This document shows, piece after piece, positions 50,372 through 62,632 of a stretch of 64,000 bases of DNA. The notes under the pieces are model-generated. The model did not search any database. It saw nothing but the letters and a program-made list of their open reading frames with translations, and was not told the DNA's origin. How positions within the stretch are numbered: position 1 is the first letter of the stretch; each line of letters starts with the position of its first letter. The DNA is from an uncultured Actinomycetes bacterium (GTDB lineage Bacteria > Actinomycetota > Actinomycetes > Nanopelagicales > Nanopelagicaceae): the NCBI GenBank assembly GCA_903850565.1, contig CAINLV010000029.1:1-64000 (forward strand). Reading direction: 5' to 3'. Both the position numbers and the translations under genes were made by a program.

Positions 50372-51789
50372 CGAATAGAACCTGGTCGATACTGCGCTGC
50401 GGCAGGATGCGCCGAAGTTATCGCTTCAATGCGATTAATGACTCTTTCGGTTTGTGCAAAAGCATCACCCGTAAACTCCAAAGGTTGTGAAAGGAGCTTC
50501 TCTAACTGGGTTTTATCCAATGGGATGCGTTGATCTGCAGCGATTGCATCCAACATGGTGTTGGGTTTGCCCGCACGAATTCCAAGCGCGGCGCCAACTG
50601 CATGCTCCTTAATTACCTCATGTGCGATTTCTCGGCCAACGCCAGCCTTAACCGAGGCCATCAAAATCTTTGTTGTTCCTAAGAACGGCAAGTAACGTGC
50701 TAATTCTGCGGCGATAACTTCTGGGAAGGCGCCGAACTCCATCAACACCGTCAAGAAAGTTTCGATCAAACCATCGAAGGCGTAGAACGCATCTGGAATC
50801 GCAATTCTGCGAACCACACTGCAAGATACGTCGCCTTCATTCCATTGATCTCCGGCAAGTTCTCCGATCATTGATGAATATCCGCGCAAAATTACTGCCA
50901 ATCCATTGACTCGTTCACACGAACGCGTATTCATTTTATGTGGCATTGCCGAAGAACCTACTTGGCCGGCTTTAAAGCCTTCGGTAACCAATTCCGCCCC
51001 GGCCATCAATCGAACCGATGTAGCAAATGAAGATGGTGCCGCAGCTAACTGAACCAATGTAGTGATCACGTCGTAGTCGAAAGAGCGAGGATAAATCTGT
51101 CCGGTGGAATCCAGAACATTTTCAAAATCTAAATACTGGGCGATCATTTTTTCTAGTGATGCATGGGCTTCTGACGAGCCAAGAAGATCCAGGGAATCTT
51201 GCGCAGTTCCAACCGGGCCTTTGATGCCGCGAATTGGGTAGCGAGAAATCAAATGAGAAAGTCGCTCGTAGGAAAAAAGTAATTCTTCGGCGGCGGATGC
51301 AAAACGCTTGCCCAAAGTTGTAATTTGTGCTGGAACATTGTGAGAACGACCAGCAATCGGTTGATCTATGTATTGCGTTGCTCTGGCGCCAAGTAGCGCA
51401 AGGACTGCGATCACGCGGTCTCGAACTAAGACCAGCCCATCCCGAATCTGCATCGCTTCAACATTTTCGGTTAAATCGCGAGAGGTCATTCCAGCATGGA
51501 TAGCTTCGTGGCCAGCGAGCGCATTAAATTCTTCAATCCGAGCCTTGACATCGTGTCGGGTCGCTCGCTCGCGAGCATCGATGGATGCTAAATCAACGTG
51601 GTCGATAACTTTTTCATAGTCGGCAATTACTTCTTCGGAAATGGAATGACCCAAAACAGTTTGGGCACGCATGACTGCAATCCACAATTTGCGTTCGGAA
51701 ATAATCTTGGATTCCGGCGAAAAAATTGCTCGCATCTGGGCCGATGCATATCGGTTAGCCAGAAGGTTCACGGGAGCATTCTCTCGCAT
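50368..51789 (-). CDS. purB: Adenylosuccinate lyase
   Basis: The 473-residue enzyme of the fumarase/aspartase superfamily removes fumarate from SAICAR and adenylosuccinate. It has the signature SSAMPHKMNTRSCERVNGL near 285, the HDVKARIEEF and AGRSHNVPAQ segments, and TSRDLTEN. The ATG is 15 nt after GAGAAGGG and directly follows the purD stop. Confidence 0.95.
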   Translation of the reverse strand: MRENAPVNLLANRYASAQMRAIFSPESKIISERKLWIAVMRAQTVLGHSISEEVIADYEKVIDHVDLASIDARERATRHDVKARIEEFNALAGHEAIHAGMTSRDLTENVEAMQIRDGLVLVRDRVIAVLALLGARATQYIDQPIAGRSHNVPAQITTLGKRFASAAEELLFSYERLSHLISRYPIRGIKGPVGTAQDSLDLLGSSEAHASLEKMIAQYLDFENVLDSTGQIYPRSFDYDVITTLVQLAAAPSSFATSVRLMAGAELVTEGFKAGQVGSSAMPHKMNTRSCERVNGLAVILRGYSSMIGELAGDQWNEGDVSCSVVRRIAIPDAFYAFDGLIETFLTVLMEFGAFPEVIAAELARYLPFLGTTKILMASVKAGVGREIAHEVIKEHAVGAALGIRAGKPNTMLDAIAADQRIPLDKTQLEKLLSQPLEFTGDAFAQTERVINRIEAITSAHPAAAQYRPGSIR

Positions 51790-54329
<2,540 letters not shown>

Positions 54330-54354
54330 TTATTAGTTGACGGCTTGAAATGGA

Positions 54355-55389
54355 TTAGGAGACGAGCGAAGTGCCAGTAGAACGTAGATCTTCACATGCT
54401 TCAACAACGCGCTTTGCAATTCCAGCTTCGCCAGCTTTACCCCAAGCGCGTGGATCGTAGGCCTTCTTATTTCCGACTTCGCCATCAATCTTCAAGACGC
54501 CGTCGTAATTTTTCAGCATGTGATCAGCGATTGGACGGGTAAATGCATATTGGGTATCGGTATCGATGTTCATCTTTACAACACCGTAATCCAAGGCTTC
54601 GCGAATCTCTGAAAGCAATGAACCAGAACCACCGTGGAAAACCAAATCCATTGGCTTAGAACCAGCAGGCAGGCCCTTAGTAGCGGCTACTGCATCTTGC
54701 AGAGTCTTCAGAATTTTTGGCTGAAGGACGACATTGCCTGGCTTGTAAACGCCGTGGACGTTTCCGAATGTTGCAGCAACCATGTATCGACCGCGCTCAC
54801 CCCAACCTAATGTTTCAATGGTGAGAAGTGCATCTTCTGGCGTGGAATACAACTTTGCGTCGTGCTTTGCTTCAATTCCATCTTCTTCGCCACCAACAAC
54901 TCCAATTTCAATTTCCAGGAGAGTCCGGGCGGCTAATGACTTATCAATGAGTTCACTAGCAATGGTCATGTTTTCTGGCATAGAAACTGCCGAGCCATCC
55001 CACATGTGGGAATTAAATAAAGGTGCCTTGCCAGATTTGATGCGATCTGCACCGAAGGCCAGAAGTGGGCGCATGAAACCATCCAACTTTTCGGCTGGGC
55101 AGTGATCGGTGTGGATTGCAATATTGATTCCATAATTCTTTGCAACGATATGTGCGTACTCGGCCAATGCCACTGCACCATCGACCATATTTTTTACGGT
55201 TGAGCCGGAGAGATATTCCGCGCCGCCCCAAGAGATTTGAATAATGCCATCTGATTTTGCTTCTGCGAAGCCGCGTAGTGCACCAATCAAAGTCTGTGAA
55301 GAGGAGACGTTGATGGCCGGATAAGCGAAGGCACCAGCCTTTGCCTTGTCCAACATTTCGGCGTAAATCTCAGGGGTTGCAATAGGCAT
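54355..55389 (-). CDS. fba: Fructose-bisphosphate aldolase, class II
   Basis: The 344-residue zinc aldolase cleaves fructose-1,6-bisphosphate in glycolysis and makes it in gluconeogenesis. Visible: AYPAINVSSSQTLIGAL at the N-terminus, the zinc ligands in IAIHTDHCPAEKL, VFHGGSGSLLSEIREALDYGVVKMNIDTDTQYAFTRP (phosphate binding), and KAYDPRAWGKAGEAGIAKRV. GGGAGATG precedes the ATG. It is of the yeast/E. coli (type A) length. Confidence 0.95.
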   Translation of the reverse strand: MPIATPEIYAEMLDKAKAGAFAYPAINVSSSQTLIGALRGFAEAKSDGIIQISWGGAEYLSGSTVKNMVDGAVALAEYAHIVAKNYGINIAIHTDHCPAEKLDGFMRPLLAFGADRIKSGKAPLFNSHMWDGSAVSMPENMTIASELIDKSLAARTLLEIEIGVVGGEEDGIEAKHDAKLYSTPEDALLTIETLGWGERGRYMVAATFGNVHGVYKPGNVVLQPKILKTLQDAVAATKGLPAGSKPMDLVFHGGSGSLLSEIREALDYGVVKMNIDTDTQYAFTRPIADHMLKNYDGVLKIDGEVGNKKAYDPRAWGKAGEAGIAKRVVEACEDLRSTGTSLVS

Positions 55390-55705
55390 TTTTCATCTCC
55401 CAAATAATGATGTGGAATTCTCGGTGTAATTCTCAGACCGAAGGCACGCCATTGGGTCAGACGGTGAGGCTTACGCCCTATCCCACCACATTTTGGGGCG
55501 GATTGGAAAAAATCGGCCGGTTTGCCAGCTTTTGGGCTAAAAATCGGCCCCGTCGCCGACTAGTTCAGGCCCAAGAAGGTGAAAATCCGATCCAGCCCAA
55601 AAAAGCCCAAATTGGAGTGGAGTAACCCCTTCCCCACTTTCATAGCCACCTTGCCAACGGTGGACACGATCGAGGTCACAAAGTGAACCCGAGAAAGAAG
55701 ATTCA
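55390..55705. other. fba upstream region with short direct repeats
   Basis: This stretch of about 316 bp has no gene I can defend. The fba promoter should lie at its left end on the minus strand. AAAAATCGGCC occurs twice (55508-55518 and 55539-55549), with a weaker third variant near 55579. Two short open frames (55407-55625 plus, 55560-55853 minus) show no family features and no good start sites. Confidence 0.4.
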
Positions 55706-55858
55706 ATGCAAAGCCCATTTCTATTCCTTTCGGTTGATGAAGAACTGATGTACCGAAAGTACGCAGATAAGAAAGGTCATTTTTATTGGCTAGGAGATAG
55801 TGGGGAAAACTTTGCGCTGGTAATCTCCACAAATGACTTCCGAGAACCTGCACGGTGA
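55706..55858 (+). CDS. Possible 50-residue protein upstream of acsA
   Basis: An ATG frame with GAGAAAGAAGA upstream encodes 50 residues: an acidic start ([21 protein letters not shown]) and an end ([12 protein letters not shown]) that overlaps the acsA start region by 26 bp in another frame. The composition looks protein-like, but there is no recognised family, and the acsA -10 box lies inside it. It may be a real small protein, a leader or chance. Confidence 0.3.
   Translation: MQSPFLFLSVDEELMYRKYADKKGHFYWLGDSGENFALVISTNDFREPAR
55821..55832 (+). promoter_or_regulatory. Leaderless promoter -10 box of acsA
   Basis: TAATCT (55821-55826) is followed by exactly 6 nt and the ATG at 55833, without a ribosome binding site. 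Confidence 0.55.
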
Positions 55859-57806
55859 TGCTGTAGAAAATCTTTCCGCCGAAAATCGCACCTTTCCCCC
55901 GTCTTCAGAATTTATCGCTCAAGCCAATGGGACGGCGGCGCTTTACACCGAAGCAGCTAATGACCGGTTGGCCTTCTGGGAGAAGCAGGCGAGAAATTTG
56001 CATTGGGCAAAGCCTTGGGATCAAACCTTGGAATGGAACCTTCCATATTCAAAATGGTTCATCGGTGGAAAGATCAACGCTTCCTACAACTGCTTAGACC
56101 GACATGTCCTAGAAGGCCGCGGGGAACGCGTTGCCTTTCATTTTGAGGGCGAACCCGGCGACACACGAAAAATCACCTATTCGCAGATGCTTACTGAAGT
56201 TAAGAAGACAACAAATGCATTGATCGAACTTGGCATCAAAGCCGGAGATCGCGTCGCAATTTATATGCCGATGATTCCTGAAGCTGCGATTGCAATGCTT
56301 GCCTGCGCTCGACTCGGTGCCGCGCACTCGGTCGTGTTCGGTGGGTTTTCTGCAGACTCACTTCTTTCGCGAATTCAAGATGCCGATGCTTCGCTCGTCA
56401 TCACTTCTGACGGCGGTTATCGCCGTGGTGCACCGTTTGCGCTCAAACCTGCCGTCGATGAGGCGCTCAAAGGTGAGCACAATGTACGGAATGTTTTAGT
56501 CGTGCAGCGAACCGGCCAAGACACAGAATGGGTGGAAGGTCGGGATGTCTGGTGGCATGAAATTGTTGGACGCCAATCGGAAGAACATGAAGCCGAATTT
56601 TTCGACAGCGAGCATGTTCTCTTCATTCTGTACACATCCGGAACCACTGCAAAGCCAAAGGGTATTTTTCACTCTACTGGTGGTTACTTAACCCAAGCCG
56701 CCTACACCCACAAAATGGTCTTTGATTTGAAGGCCGAAACCGATGTGTATTGGTGTACCGCAGATATTGGATGGATTACCGGCCACTCTTACGTGGTTTA
56801 TGGACCCATGATTAACGGCGCCACTCAGGTGATGTACGAAGGCACTCCAGATACACCAACTAAATCAAGAATTTTCGAACTTATTCAAAAATATAAAGTA
56901 TCGATTCTTTACACCGCGCCAACCTTGATTCGTACCTGGATGAAGTGGGGCGATGAATTTCCAAATTCGTGCGATCTAACTTCACTTCGAGTTCTAGGTT
57001 CGGTCGGCGAACCAATCAACCCAGAAGCTTGGATGTGGTACCGCGACGTGATTGGCGGAAATCGCTGTCCGATCGTCGATACGTGGTGGCAAACCGAAAC
57101 TGGTGGAATCATGATTTCGCCACTGCCAGGTGTTACTGCAACAAAACCGGGTTCGGCAATGGGGGGGATCCCTGGAATCAGCATTGCTGTTATTGATGAT
57201 GACGCCAACATTATGGGCAATGGCCACGGTGGCTATTTAGTCTTAACAGAACCATGGCCGGCAATGTTGCGCGGAATCTGGGGTGAGCCTGAGCGCTACA
57301 AGGAGAATTACTGGTCTCGTTTTGATGGCATGTATTTCGCTGGTGACGGTGCCAAGCTCGACGACGACGGAGCAATCTGGTTACTTGGCCGCGTGGACGA
57401 TGTTATGAACGTTTCGGGCCACCGAATCTCTACCACTGAAGTTGAATCGGCATTGGTTTCCCACGAAGCAGTTGCCGAAGCTGCCGTCGTTGGAGCTAAG
57501 GATGAAATGACTGGGCAAGGAATTGTTGCTTTCGTTATTTTGCGTGGTGGCATTGACCATGCTGAAGGTGAAATTTTGGTCAAGCAACTTCGCGATCATG
57601 TTGCCAAGGAAATTGGACCCATCGCAAAGCCACGACAAATAATGGTGGTCAACGAACTTCCAAAAACTCGAAGCGGAAAAATTATGCGTCGATTACTTCG
57701 CGACGTTGCCGAACATCGAGCAGTTGGCGATTCAACTACATTGGCAGACCCAAATGTCATGAAACTGATCCAAGAGGGTTTGAAAACTGGTAAATCAGAA
57801 GATTAA
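55833..57806 (+). CDS. acsA: Acetyl-CoA synthetase
   Basis: The 657-residue AMP-forming enzyme activates acetate to acetyl-CoA. It has [18 protein letters not shown], the AMP-binding loop [14 protein letters not shown] near 266, [61 protein letters not shown] and the C-terminal [11 protein letters not shown], whose lysine is the usual acetylation switch. The length matches Acs. It stands alone, convergent with cvpA-like across an AT-rich hairpin. Confidence 0.96.
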   Translation: MTSENLHGDAVENLSAENRTFPPSSEFIAQANGTAALYTEAANDRLAFWEKQARNLHWAKPWDQTLEWNLPYSKWFIGGKINASYNCLDRHVLEGRGERVAFHFEGEPGDTRKITYSQMLTEVKKTTNALIELGIKAGDRVAIYMPMIPEAAIAMLACARLGAAHSVVFGGFSADSLLSRIQDADASLVITSDGGYRRGAPFALKPAVDEALKGEHNVRNVLVVQRTGQDTEWVEGRDVWWHEIVGRQSEEHEAEFFDSEHVLFILYTSGTTAKPKGIFHSTGGYLTQAAYTHKMVFDLKAETDVYWCTADIGWITGHSYVVYGPMINGATQVMYEGTPDTPTKSRIFELIQKYKVSILYTAPTLIRTWMKWGDEFPNSCDLTSLRVLGSVGEPINPEAWMWYRDVIGGNRCPIVDTWWQTETGGIMISPLPGVTATKPGSAMGGIPGISIAVIDDDANIMGNGHGGYLVLTEPWPAMLRGIWGEPERYKENYWSRFDGMYFAGDGAKLDDDGAIWLLGRVDDVMNVSGHRISTTEVESALVSHEAVAEAAVVGAKDEMTGQGIVAFVILRGGIDHAEGEILVKQLRDHVAKEIGPIAKPRQIMVVNELPKTRSGKIMRRLLRDVAEHRAVGDSTTLADPNVMKLIQEGLKTGKSED

Positions 57807-57808
57807 TA

Positions 57809-57829
57809 AATTTAGCAATTAGCTAAATT
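57809..57829. terminator. Hairpin between convergent acsA and CvpA gene
   Basis: AATTTAGC (57809-57816) and GCTAAATT (57822-57829) form a perfect 8-bp stem with a 5-nt loop. It is AT-rich without a long T-run, so it is a weak two-way terminator at best. Confidence 0.5.
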
Positions 57830-58332
57830 CACTTACCTTTCTTTGTCAGCGTGCTCTCAATTTGAGTGGTTATTTTGGTGATCACTTCTGGGGCATATTT
57901 ATGAATCTGGGTATAAATCTGGCTGGTTGGTACATTCTTCTGTGCCCATACCCATGGCGAAAAAATCAGCAGCGCGCTTACTAAATAAAAAATTATCAGC
58001 GAGCGCAGTACTGAAAAAATCCCACCAGCCAATGAGTCCAGCCACTTAAAGGGACCGAAGAGAATTTTCGAATGAAAGAATTTTGCAACTCTTCGAAATA
58101 AATATTCCCCAATTGCAGCAGCGAAAAATATGGCAGTCAGAATTAGACCAATCTTGCTCCAGACCTGAAGCCAACCCTTAACAAAATGCATCGAAAGGAT
58201 TAACCCCGTGAGCCCGCCCAACACATATCCAACCGCCGAAAGTAAGGTGGCTATTAATCCGGCGTGATAACCGCGGAAAAATGCGGCAATAATCAACAAC
58301 CCGGCGATCACATCAACCCAGTTATAGGTCAT
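57829..58332 (-). CDS. CvpA-family membrane protein
   Basis: The 167-residue protein starts NWVDVIAGLLIIAAFFRGYHAGLIATLLSAVGYVLGGLTG and has four hydrophobic helices, the CvpA family pattern. In many Actinobacteria the CvpA domain at this place (next to nth and a thioredoxin-like gene) is fused to a trypsin-like protease (MarP). Here the protein ends with ITTQIESTLTKKGK and has no protease domain. It overlaps the upstream TlpA-like gene by 4 bp. Confidence 0.85.
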   Translation of the reverse strand: MTYNWVDVIAGLLIIAAFFRGYHAGLIATLLSAVGYVLGGLTGLILSMHFVKGWLQVWSKIGLILTAIFFAAAIGEYLFRRVAKFFHSKILFGPFKWLDSLAGGIFSVLRSLIIFYLVSALLIFSPWVWAQKNVPTSQIYTQIHKYAPEVITKITTQIESTLTKKGK

Positions 58333-58862
58333 AACGAAACCTTCAAGTATTTCCGAACCAAATCAAAGAGCGCTTTATCAGAATGGATCGTTCCAATTTG
58401 GCGATACTTCACTTTTCCCGCACTATCTATAAACCAAGTGACAGGAACTCCCAAGCCAAAGATCCCTTTAGTCCGGCCGTCGGGATCAAAGAGAATGGGC
58501 CAGGTCATGCCATGGCTCAGAACAAACTTTCTGCCCGACTGCATATTCTTTTCTTCCACATCGATACCTGCGATCGCAATTTTCTTTGTTGCGGCAAGTG
58601 CTCGGAAATGTGGGATCTCCTCAATACATGGCGCGCACCAGGAGCCCCATACATTAACCACGATCGGTCCACGCAAGGATTGAAAGGTTGCTCCAGCGCC
58701 ACCATCCAAACACGGTAATGAGGTATCAGATTTTTTGACGGCGCTATGAACCAAATTTGTGCAGGCGACCACTTTCCCAGCAGAGGCTTGGACCTGATTG
58801 GGCAGAACCAATGGCGCGAAAAGTGCAAGCAATCCGATTCCGGCTCTGGTTGATAATTTCAT
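58329..58862 (-). CDS. TlpA/ResA-like exported thioredoxin-fold protein
   Basis: The 177-residue protein has an N-terminal signal or anchor (LLALFAPLVLPNQVQAS) and a thioredoxin fold with the redox motif WGSWCAPCIEEIPHF, plus VPVTWFIDSAGKV with the cis-proline region. Such proteins reduce disulfides outside the membrane, for example in cytochrome c maturation. Its ATG overlaps the nth stop (4 bp) and its stop overlaps cvpA. Confidence 0.88.
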   Translation of the reverse strand: MKLSTRAGIGLLALFAPLVLPNQVQASAGKVVACTNLVHSAVKKSDTSLPCLDGGAGATFQSLRGPIVVNVWGSWCAPCIEEIPHFRALAATKKIAIAGIDVEEKNMQSGRKFVLSHGMTWPILFDPDGRTKGIFGLGVPVTWFIDSAGKVKYRQIGTIHSDKALFDLVRKYLKVSL

Positions 58863-59560
58863 CGGAAGTCCGCATCGCTCTTGACCATCGCCATGGCTTT
58901 AACTTTATCCATTTCGCCCATGCCATAAGAAGGGCATAAGTTGGCCAAAGGGCAGGCCGCGCAGGCTGGCTTTCGGGAATGACAGATTCTTCGGCCGTGC
59001 CAAATCATCCGTTGGGAAAGGTTGGTCCATTCCTTTTCTGGGATTAGCAGGGCGACGGCAAACTCCACTTTCACCGGGTCTTCCGCTTCGGTCCAACCAA
59101 AACGGCGACTGAGCCGGCCGAAATGGGTATCCACGGTAATTCCAGGAATACCAAAGGCGTGGCCTAAGACCACATTGGCAGTCTTTCGCCCCACCCCATC
59201 CAGGGTGATTAATTCTTCCAAGCTTGCTGGAACTTCGCCTTGGAAATCGTTCATGATCCGCTCGCTGAGAGATTTAATATTTCGCGCTTTCACCCGAAAA
59301 AATCCGGTGGAACGGATTAAATCTTCAATCTCGGCAATGGGAGCTCCAGCCATTCGTTTGGCAGTGGGAAACTTTCGAAAAAGTGCGGGGGTAACCTGGT
59401 TGACCCGCTTGTCAGTGCACTGAGCCGACATCACCACTGCAACCAAGAGTTGAAACGGAGAGCCGAAATCCAACTCGCACCGAACTTCGGGATAGCGCTT
59501 GGTGAGCACTCGATACATCGCCCGAGCGCGGTTGCGGCGTTCGGAGGTGCTTTCCATCAT
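58859..59560 (-). CDS. nth: Endonuclease III
   Basis: The 233-residue DNA glycosylase/AP lyase removes oxidised pyrimidines. It has the helix-hairpin-helix LDGVGRKTANVVLGHAFG with the catalytic lysine, the catalytic aspartate in TVDTHFGRLSRR, and the 4Fe-4S ligands C-x6-C-x2-C-x5-C in ICHSRKPACAACPLANLC. Two ATGs stand in tandem; TAGCCT lies 6 nt before the first, so a leaderless start at 59560 is likely. It is divergent from the crp-like gene. Confidence 0.94.
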   Translation of the reverse strand: MMESTSERRNRARAMYRVLTKRYPEVRCELDFGSPFQLLVAVVMSAQCTDKRVNQVTPALFRKFPTAKRMAGAPIAEIEDLIRSTGFFRVKARNIKSLSERIMNDFQGEVPASLEELITLDGVGRKTANVVLGHAFGIPGITVDTHFGRLSRRFGWTEAEDPVKVEFAVALLIPEKEWTNLSQRMIWHGRRICHSRKPACAACPLANLCPSYGMGEMDKVKAMAMVKSDADFR

Positions 59561-59602
59561 CGGGAAAGGCTACGCCGTTTGGAACTGCTCGACCAAAGGG
59601 CA

Positions 59603-59614
59603 TAAACTCTTTTT
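59603..59614 (+). promoter_or_regulatory. Leaderless promoter -10 box of the crp/glxR gene
   Basis: TAAACT (59603-59608) lies exactly 6 nt before the GTG at 59615. The mirror promoter for nth (TAGCCT, minus strand 59572-59567) has the same spacing. Confidence 0.55.
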
Positions 59615-60304
59615 GTGACTAATCTGACAGATGAAGCCGGAGTAAGAACCGCCCCGCTATTTAGTGCATTGGATGATGCTGATGCTTCCTCCTTGCGCTC
59701 CTCCATGGTGGAAATCAGAATAAACCGTGGTGATACCTTGTTTAAAGAAGGCGACGAAGGCGATCGGCTCTACGTAGTTGTCGAGGGCAAACTGAAGTTA
59801 GGTACCTCCAGCACTGATGGTCGCGAAAACTTATTATCAATCCTTGGACCTGGTGAAATGTTTGGGGAACTTTCCCTCTTCGATCCAGGGCCACGCACTG
59901 CAACAGCGACAGCGGTCACCGATACCAGACTTTTGGCGCTCTCCCATGACCAGGTTATTGGTTTGGTCACACGCTCACCACAAGTTGCACTTCAACTTTT
60001 GGAACGGTTAGCTCAACGGTTACGTCGAACCAATGAAGTTCTTGCAGACTTGGTGTTCTCGGACGTACCTGGCCGAGTCGCTAAAGCGCTGATGGATCTT
60101 GGCAGTCGCTTCGGAGTTCAACAAGATGATGGCCTGCACGTAAACCATGAACTCACTCAAGAGGAATTGGCTCAACTAGTTGGCGCATCTCGTGAAACCG
60201 TAAATAAAGCGCTTGCCGATTTTGCTAGCCGTGGCTGGGTTCGCTTAGAACCTCGAGCAGTAGTCGTGTTGGATTTTGAACGATTGAGCAAACGCGGGCG
60301 TTAG
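59615..60304 (+). CDS. CRP/FNR-family regulator, GlxR type
   Basis: The 229-residue protein has an N-terminal cyclic-nucleotide-binding domain (FKEGDEGDRLYVVVEGKLKLG, GPGEMFGELSLFDPGPRTATATAVT) and a C-terminal HTH_CRP (LTQEELAQLVGASRETVNKALADFASRGWVRLEPRAVVVLD) closely resembling actinobacterial GlxR/Crp. It is a global regulator of carbon metabolism in relatives. Start is GTG behind a leaderless promoter. Its place next to nth is conserved in Actinobacteria. Confidence 0.92.
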   Translation: MTNLTDEAGVRTAPLFSALDDADASSLRSSMVEIRINRGDTLFKEGDEGDRLYVVVEGKLKLGTSSTDGRENLLSILGPGEMFGELSLFDPGPRTATATAVTDTRLLALSHDQVIGLVTRSPQVALQLLERLAQRLRRTNEVLADLVFSDVPGRVAKALMDLGSRFGVQQDDGLHVNHELTQEELAQLVGASRETVNKALADFASRGWVRLEPRAVVVLDFERLSKRGR

Positions 60305-60323
60305 TTTTAACTTAGTTTAAAAC
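60304..60323. terminator. AT-rich inverted repeat between crp and acyltransferase genes
   Basis: GTTTTAA (60304-60310) and TTAAAAC (60317-60323) pair around a 6-nt loop at the junction of two convergent genes. It can work weakly in both directions. Confidence 0.4.
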
Positions 60324-62154
60324 GCTTGAGCGCGGCCAAAAGTTGGTTGCTCTTGCTCTTCACTGCAGTGACACTTAAGTGACTGCCATCTCGATAAACA
60401 TTTACGCCGCCGCTGATTGCTGGGCATTTGGTCGTTGTGCAGAACCACGGGACTGGATTGAGAAAATAAATATGAAGTTGTGTGGCAAGTGTAGGAGCGC
60501 TCATAGAAGTTGAAGTTAAGAGATTCACGAAGTCACAAGCGGTCCGCTTGTTCGCATTTGCTTTCAAAGTTAAACATTCGGGAATGTTTGCAGTCGGTCT
60601 TGGAGTATCACCAAAGAGTACGATTTTCGAATGATCAATGGTTAGCGCACTGACAAAATTTGTTAGCCCGTTATTCCAAGCACTTGTGTAATCCGATGCA
60701 TTGTTTACTAGTCCATATCGATTTTGACTGTAATTAGCAATGAACAACATTGCCGGCTGGATTTTATTTATCTCTACCACCAGAAGTTGTTGCCATTTGC
60801 CACATGACTTATCCGGTGCACCGAAGCGGAGAGTTTCAAGAATCAGTGCCGGACATGATGACTTTGTTCGAGCAATTAATTTCCAATGATGTTCGGTAGC
60901 CAATTGCTCCAAAACGGGAAACCATTGAGCGGCATGTGAATCCCCGGCTAGAACAATTGTCGTTGAGCTGGTTAAGTCCCCAAATGCACAATCGCCCTTG
61001 GGCCAATCAATATTAAAATCTAGATGACAACCATTTGCATAAATCGCAGGAGAGGACGTATCAATGATTACATTTTTTAGATTGAGGCTTGCTTGAGATG
61101 CAGCAACATTGACTCCAGTGAAACTTCCTCCAGCAATAATGGCAACGACTAGTGCCCACCGCGGAATTGAGAGTGACAATTTCTTATTGAACCTAAATGG
61201 ATTTTCAATAAACTTGTATGAGAGCACAGCAATCAAGAGCGACAACGAGAGAACTAGAATTTGCTTCACGATTCCGGGTCTCACTCCTTGCGAATAAAGG
61301 AAAACAATTATTGGCCAATGAACTAAATAGAGTGAGAAAGATATATCACCGAGCCAAACTAACGGTGAATACCTTCGAAATTCCCAGGCGGACCAAATCA
61401 CCAGAGCGGCGCCAAGAACTGGAATCACCGTGGTAACACCAGGAGTGGCATTATGAGTCGAGAGTAAGAAGATCGAAGCAACCATCGCAATCCAACCCAA
61501 TGAACCCAGTACCTTTCGAGATCTTGCCGAAAGTTGCGCGGGGGCAATTGTCGCAATTGTCGCTCCAGCTAAAAACTCCCAAAACCTTGAAAAGGGTAGG
61601 TAGAAGGAATTGAGTGAATTAACGCCAGTCAGCCACAGCGCGAAGATGAGCGAGAGCAGGAAGAATCCAGGAATCCACTTCTTCTTCTTTTTAAAGAAAA
61701 AGAAGAAGGCCAGCGGCCAGATTAGGTAGAACTGTTCTTCAACTCCCAGCGACCAGTAGTGAAGAAAAGGCGAGGCATTTGAAGTTGCCGCCAAATAGTC
61801 GCTCTGTTGAAAGAGGAAACCGATGTTGGCCGAGAAGAGCGATGAATTGAGCGCATCATGAGCAACTGATTTAAGTTGTAGTGGGGAGATGAAATAGATA
61901 CTGGCCACTGCCGTCAAAATTACAACAGCCAAACTGGCGGGCAAGATTCGTTTTAATCGTTTTTGATAAAAGGCAACAATTTCTTTGCCGATCGCACCAT
62001 CGCCGCGATCCAATCGAGCAGTGATAACAAAGCCAGAGATCACAAAGAAAATATCAACACCTAGAAACCCGCCTTTTACTTGCGAAAATTCCAGATGATA
62101 AAAAAGAACCGAAACAATAGCCAGGCCTCGCAGGGCCTGGATATCTCTTCTCAT
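60307..62154 (-). CDS. Membrane O-acyltransferase with C-terminal SGNH domain (OafA type)
   Basis: The 615-residue protein has an N-terminal acyltransferase-3 domain of about ten membrane helices (RDIQALRGLAIVSVLFYHLEFS with the catalytic histidine region, FLGVDIFFVISGFVIT) and an extracytoplasmic SGNH domain (from about 375) with VLAGDSHAAQWFPVL and the late DGSHLS Asp/His pair. Such fusions acetylate surface polysaccharide or peptidoglycan. It lies 16 bp downstream of ridA on the same strand. Confidence 0.9.
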   Translation of the reverse strand: MRRDIQALRGLAIVSVLFYHLEFSQVKGGFLGVDIFFVISGFVITARLDRGDGAIGKEIVAFYQKRLKRILPASLAVVILTAVASIYFISPLQLKSVAHDALNSSLFSANIGFLFQQSDYLAATSNASPFLHYWSLGVEEQFYLIWPLAFFFFFKKKKKWIPGFFLLSLIFALWLTGVNSLNSFYLPFSRFWEFLAGATIATIAPAQLSARSRKVLGSLGWIAMVASIFLLSTHNATPGVTTVIPVLGAALVIWSAWEFRRYSPLVWLGDISFSLYLVHWPIIVFLYSQGVRPGIVKQILVLSLSLLIAVLSYKFIENPFRFNKKLSLSIPRWALVVAIIAGGSFTGVNVAASQASLNLKNVIIDTSSPAIYANGCHLDFNIDWPKGDCAFGDLTSSTTIVLAGDSHAAQWFPVLEQLATEHHWKLIARTKSSCPALILETLRFGAPDKSCGKWQQLLVVEINKIQPAMLFIANYSQNRYGLVNNASDYTSAWNNGLTNFVSALTIDHSKIVLFGDTPRPTANIPECLTLKANANKRTACDFVNLLTSTSMSAPTLATQLHIYFLNPVPWFCTTTKCPAISGGVNVYRDGSHLSVTAVKSKSNQLLAALKRFKLS

Positions 62155-62170
62155 TACTTAATGACGACTT

Positions 62171-62632
62171 TTATGACTTGAGTTCAACTGTTAATTCAAT
62201 TTCAACTGGTGCATCCAATGGAAGTTCGGCAACGCCGATGGCAGATCTAGCGTGCTTGCCATTGGTGTCTCCCCACAACTTTATAAGGAGTTCTGATGCG
62301 CCGTTCACAACAAAGGGACAGTTGATGAAACCCGATACGCCATTTACATATCCAACAACTCGGACAACCCGGACGATGTCATCCACATTTGCAACGGTAT
62401 TGATTGCAGCCAGGGCGTTGAGAAGGCAAACCTGGGCCATCTCTTTTGCTTGTTCCGGAGTAACTCCGCCATCGACCTTTCCGATATGAGGAATTTTTCC
62501 ATCAATAAGTGGCAGTTGACCCGCAGTGAAAACTAAGTTCCCCGTCTTTACCGCTGGGATGTAAGCGGCGACAGGAAGAGATGCCACCGGTAGGACTAAT
62601 CCAAGTTCAGCAAGTTTGGCTGCGACATCCAT
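62171..62632 (-). CDS. RidA-family (YjgF/UK114) protein
   Basis: A 153-residue RidA-like protein with YIPAVKTGNLVFTAGQLPLIDG, NALAAINTVANVDDIVRVVRVVGYVN and the HARSAIGVAELPLDAPVEIELTVEL end containing the family arginine. RidA proteins hydrolyse reactive enamine/imine intermediates from PLP enzymes. It starts immediately after the DUF4177 stop (TAAATG), so both are cotranscribed. Confidence 0.88.
   Translation of the reverse strand: MDVAAKLAELGLVLPVASLPVAAYIPAVKTGNLVFTAGQLPLIDGKIPHIGKVDGGVTPEQAKEMAQVCLLNALAAINTVANVDDIVRVVRVVGYVNGVSGFINCPFVVNGASELLIKLWGDTNGKHARSAIGVAELPLDAPVEIELTVELKS

Noticed and set aside
55407-55853. Two short frames in the fba-acsA gap (55407-55625 plus, 55560-55853 minus)
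   Set aside because: No family features, poor start sites, and the minus frame overlaps the acsA start and its promoter.
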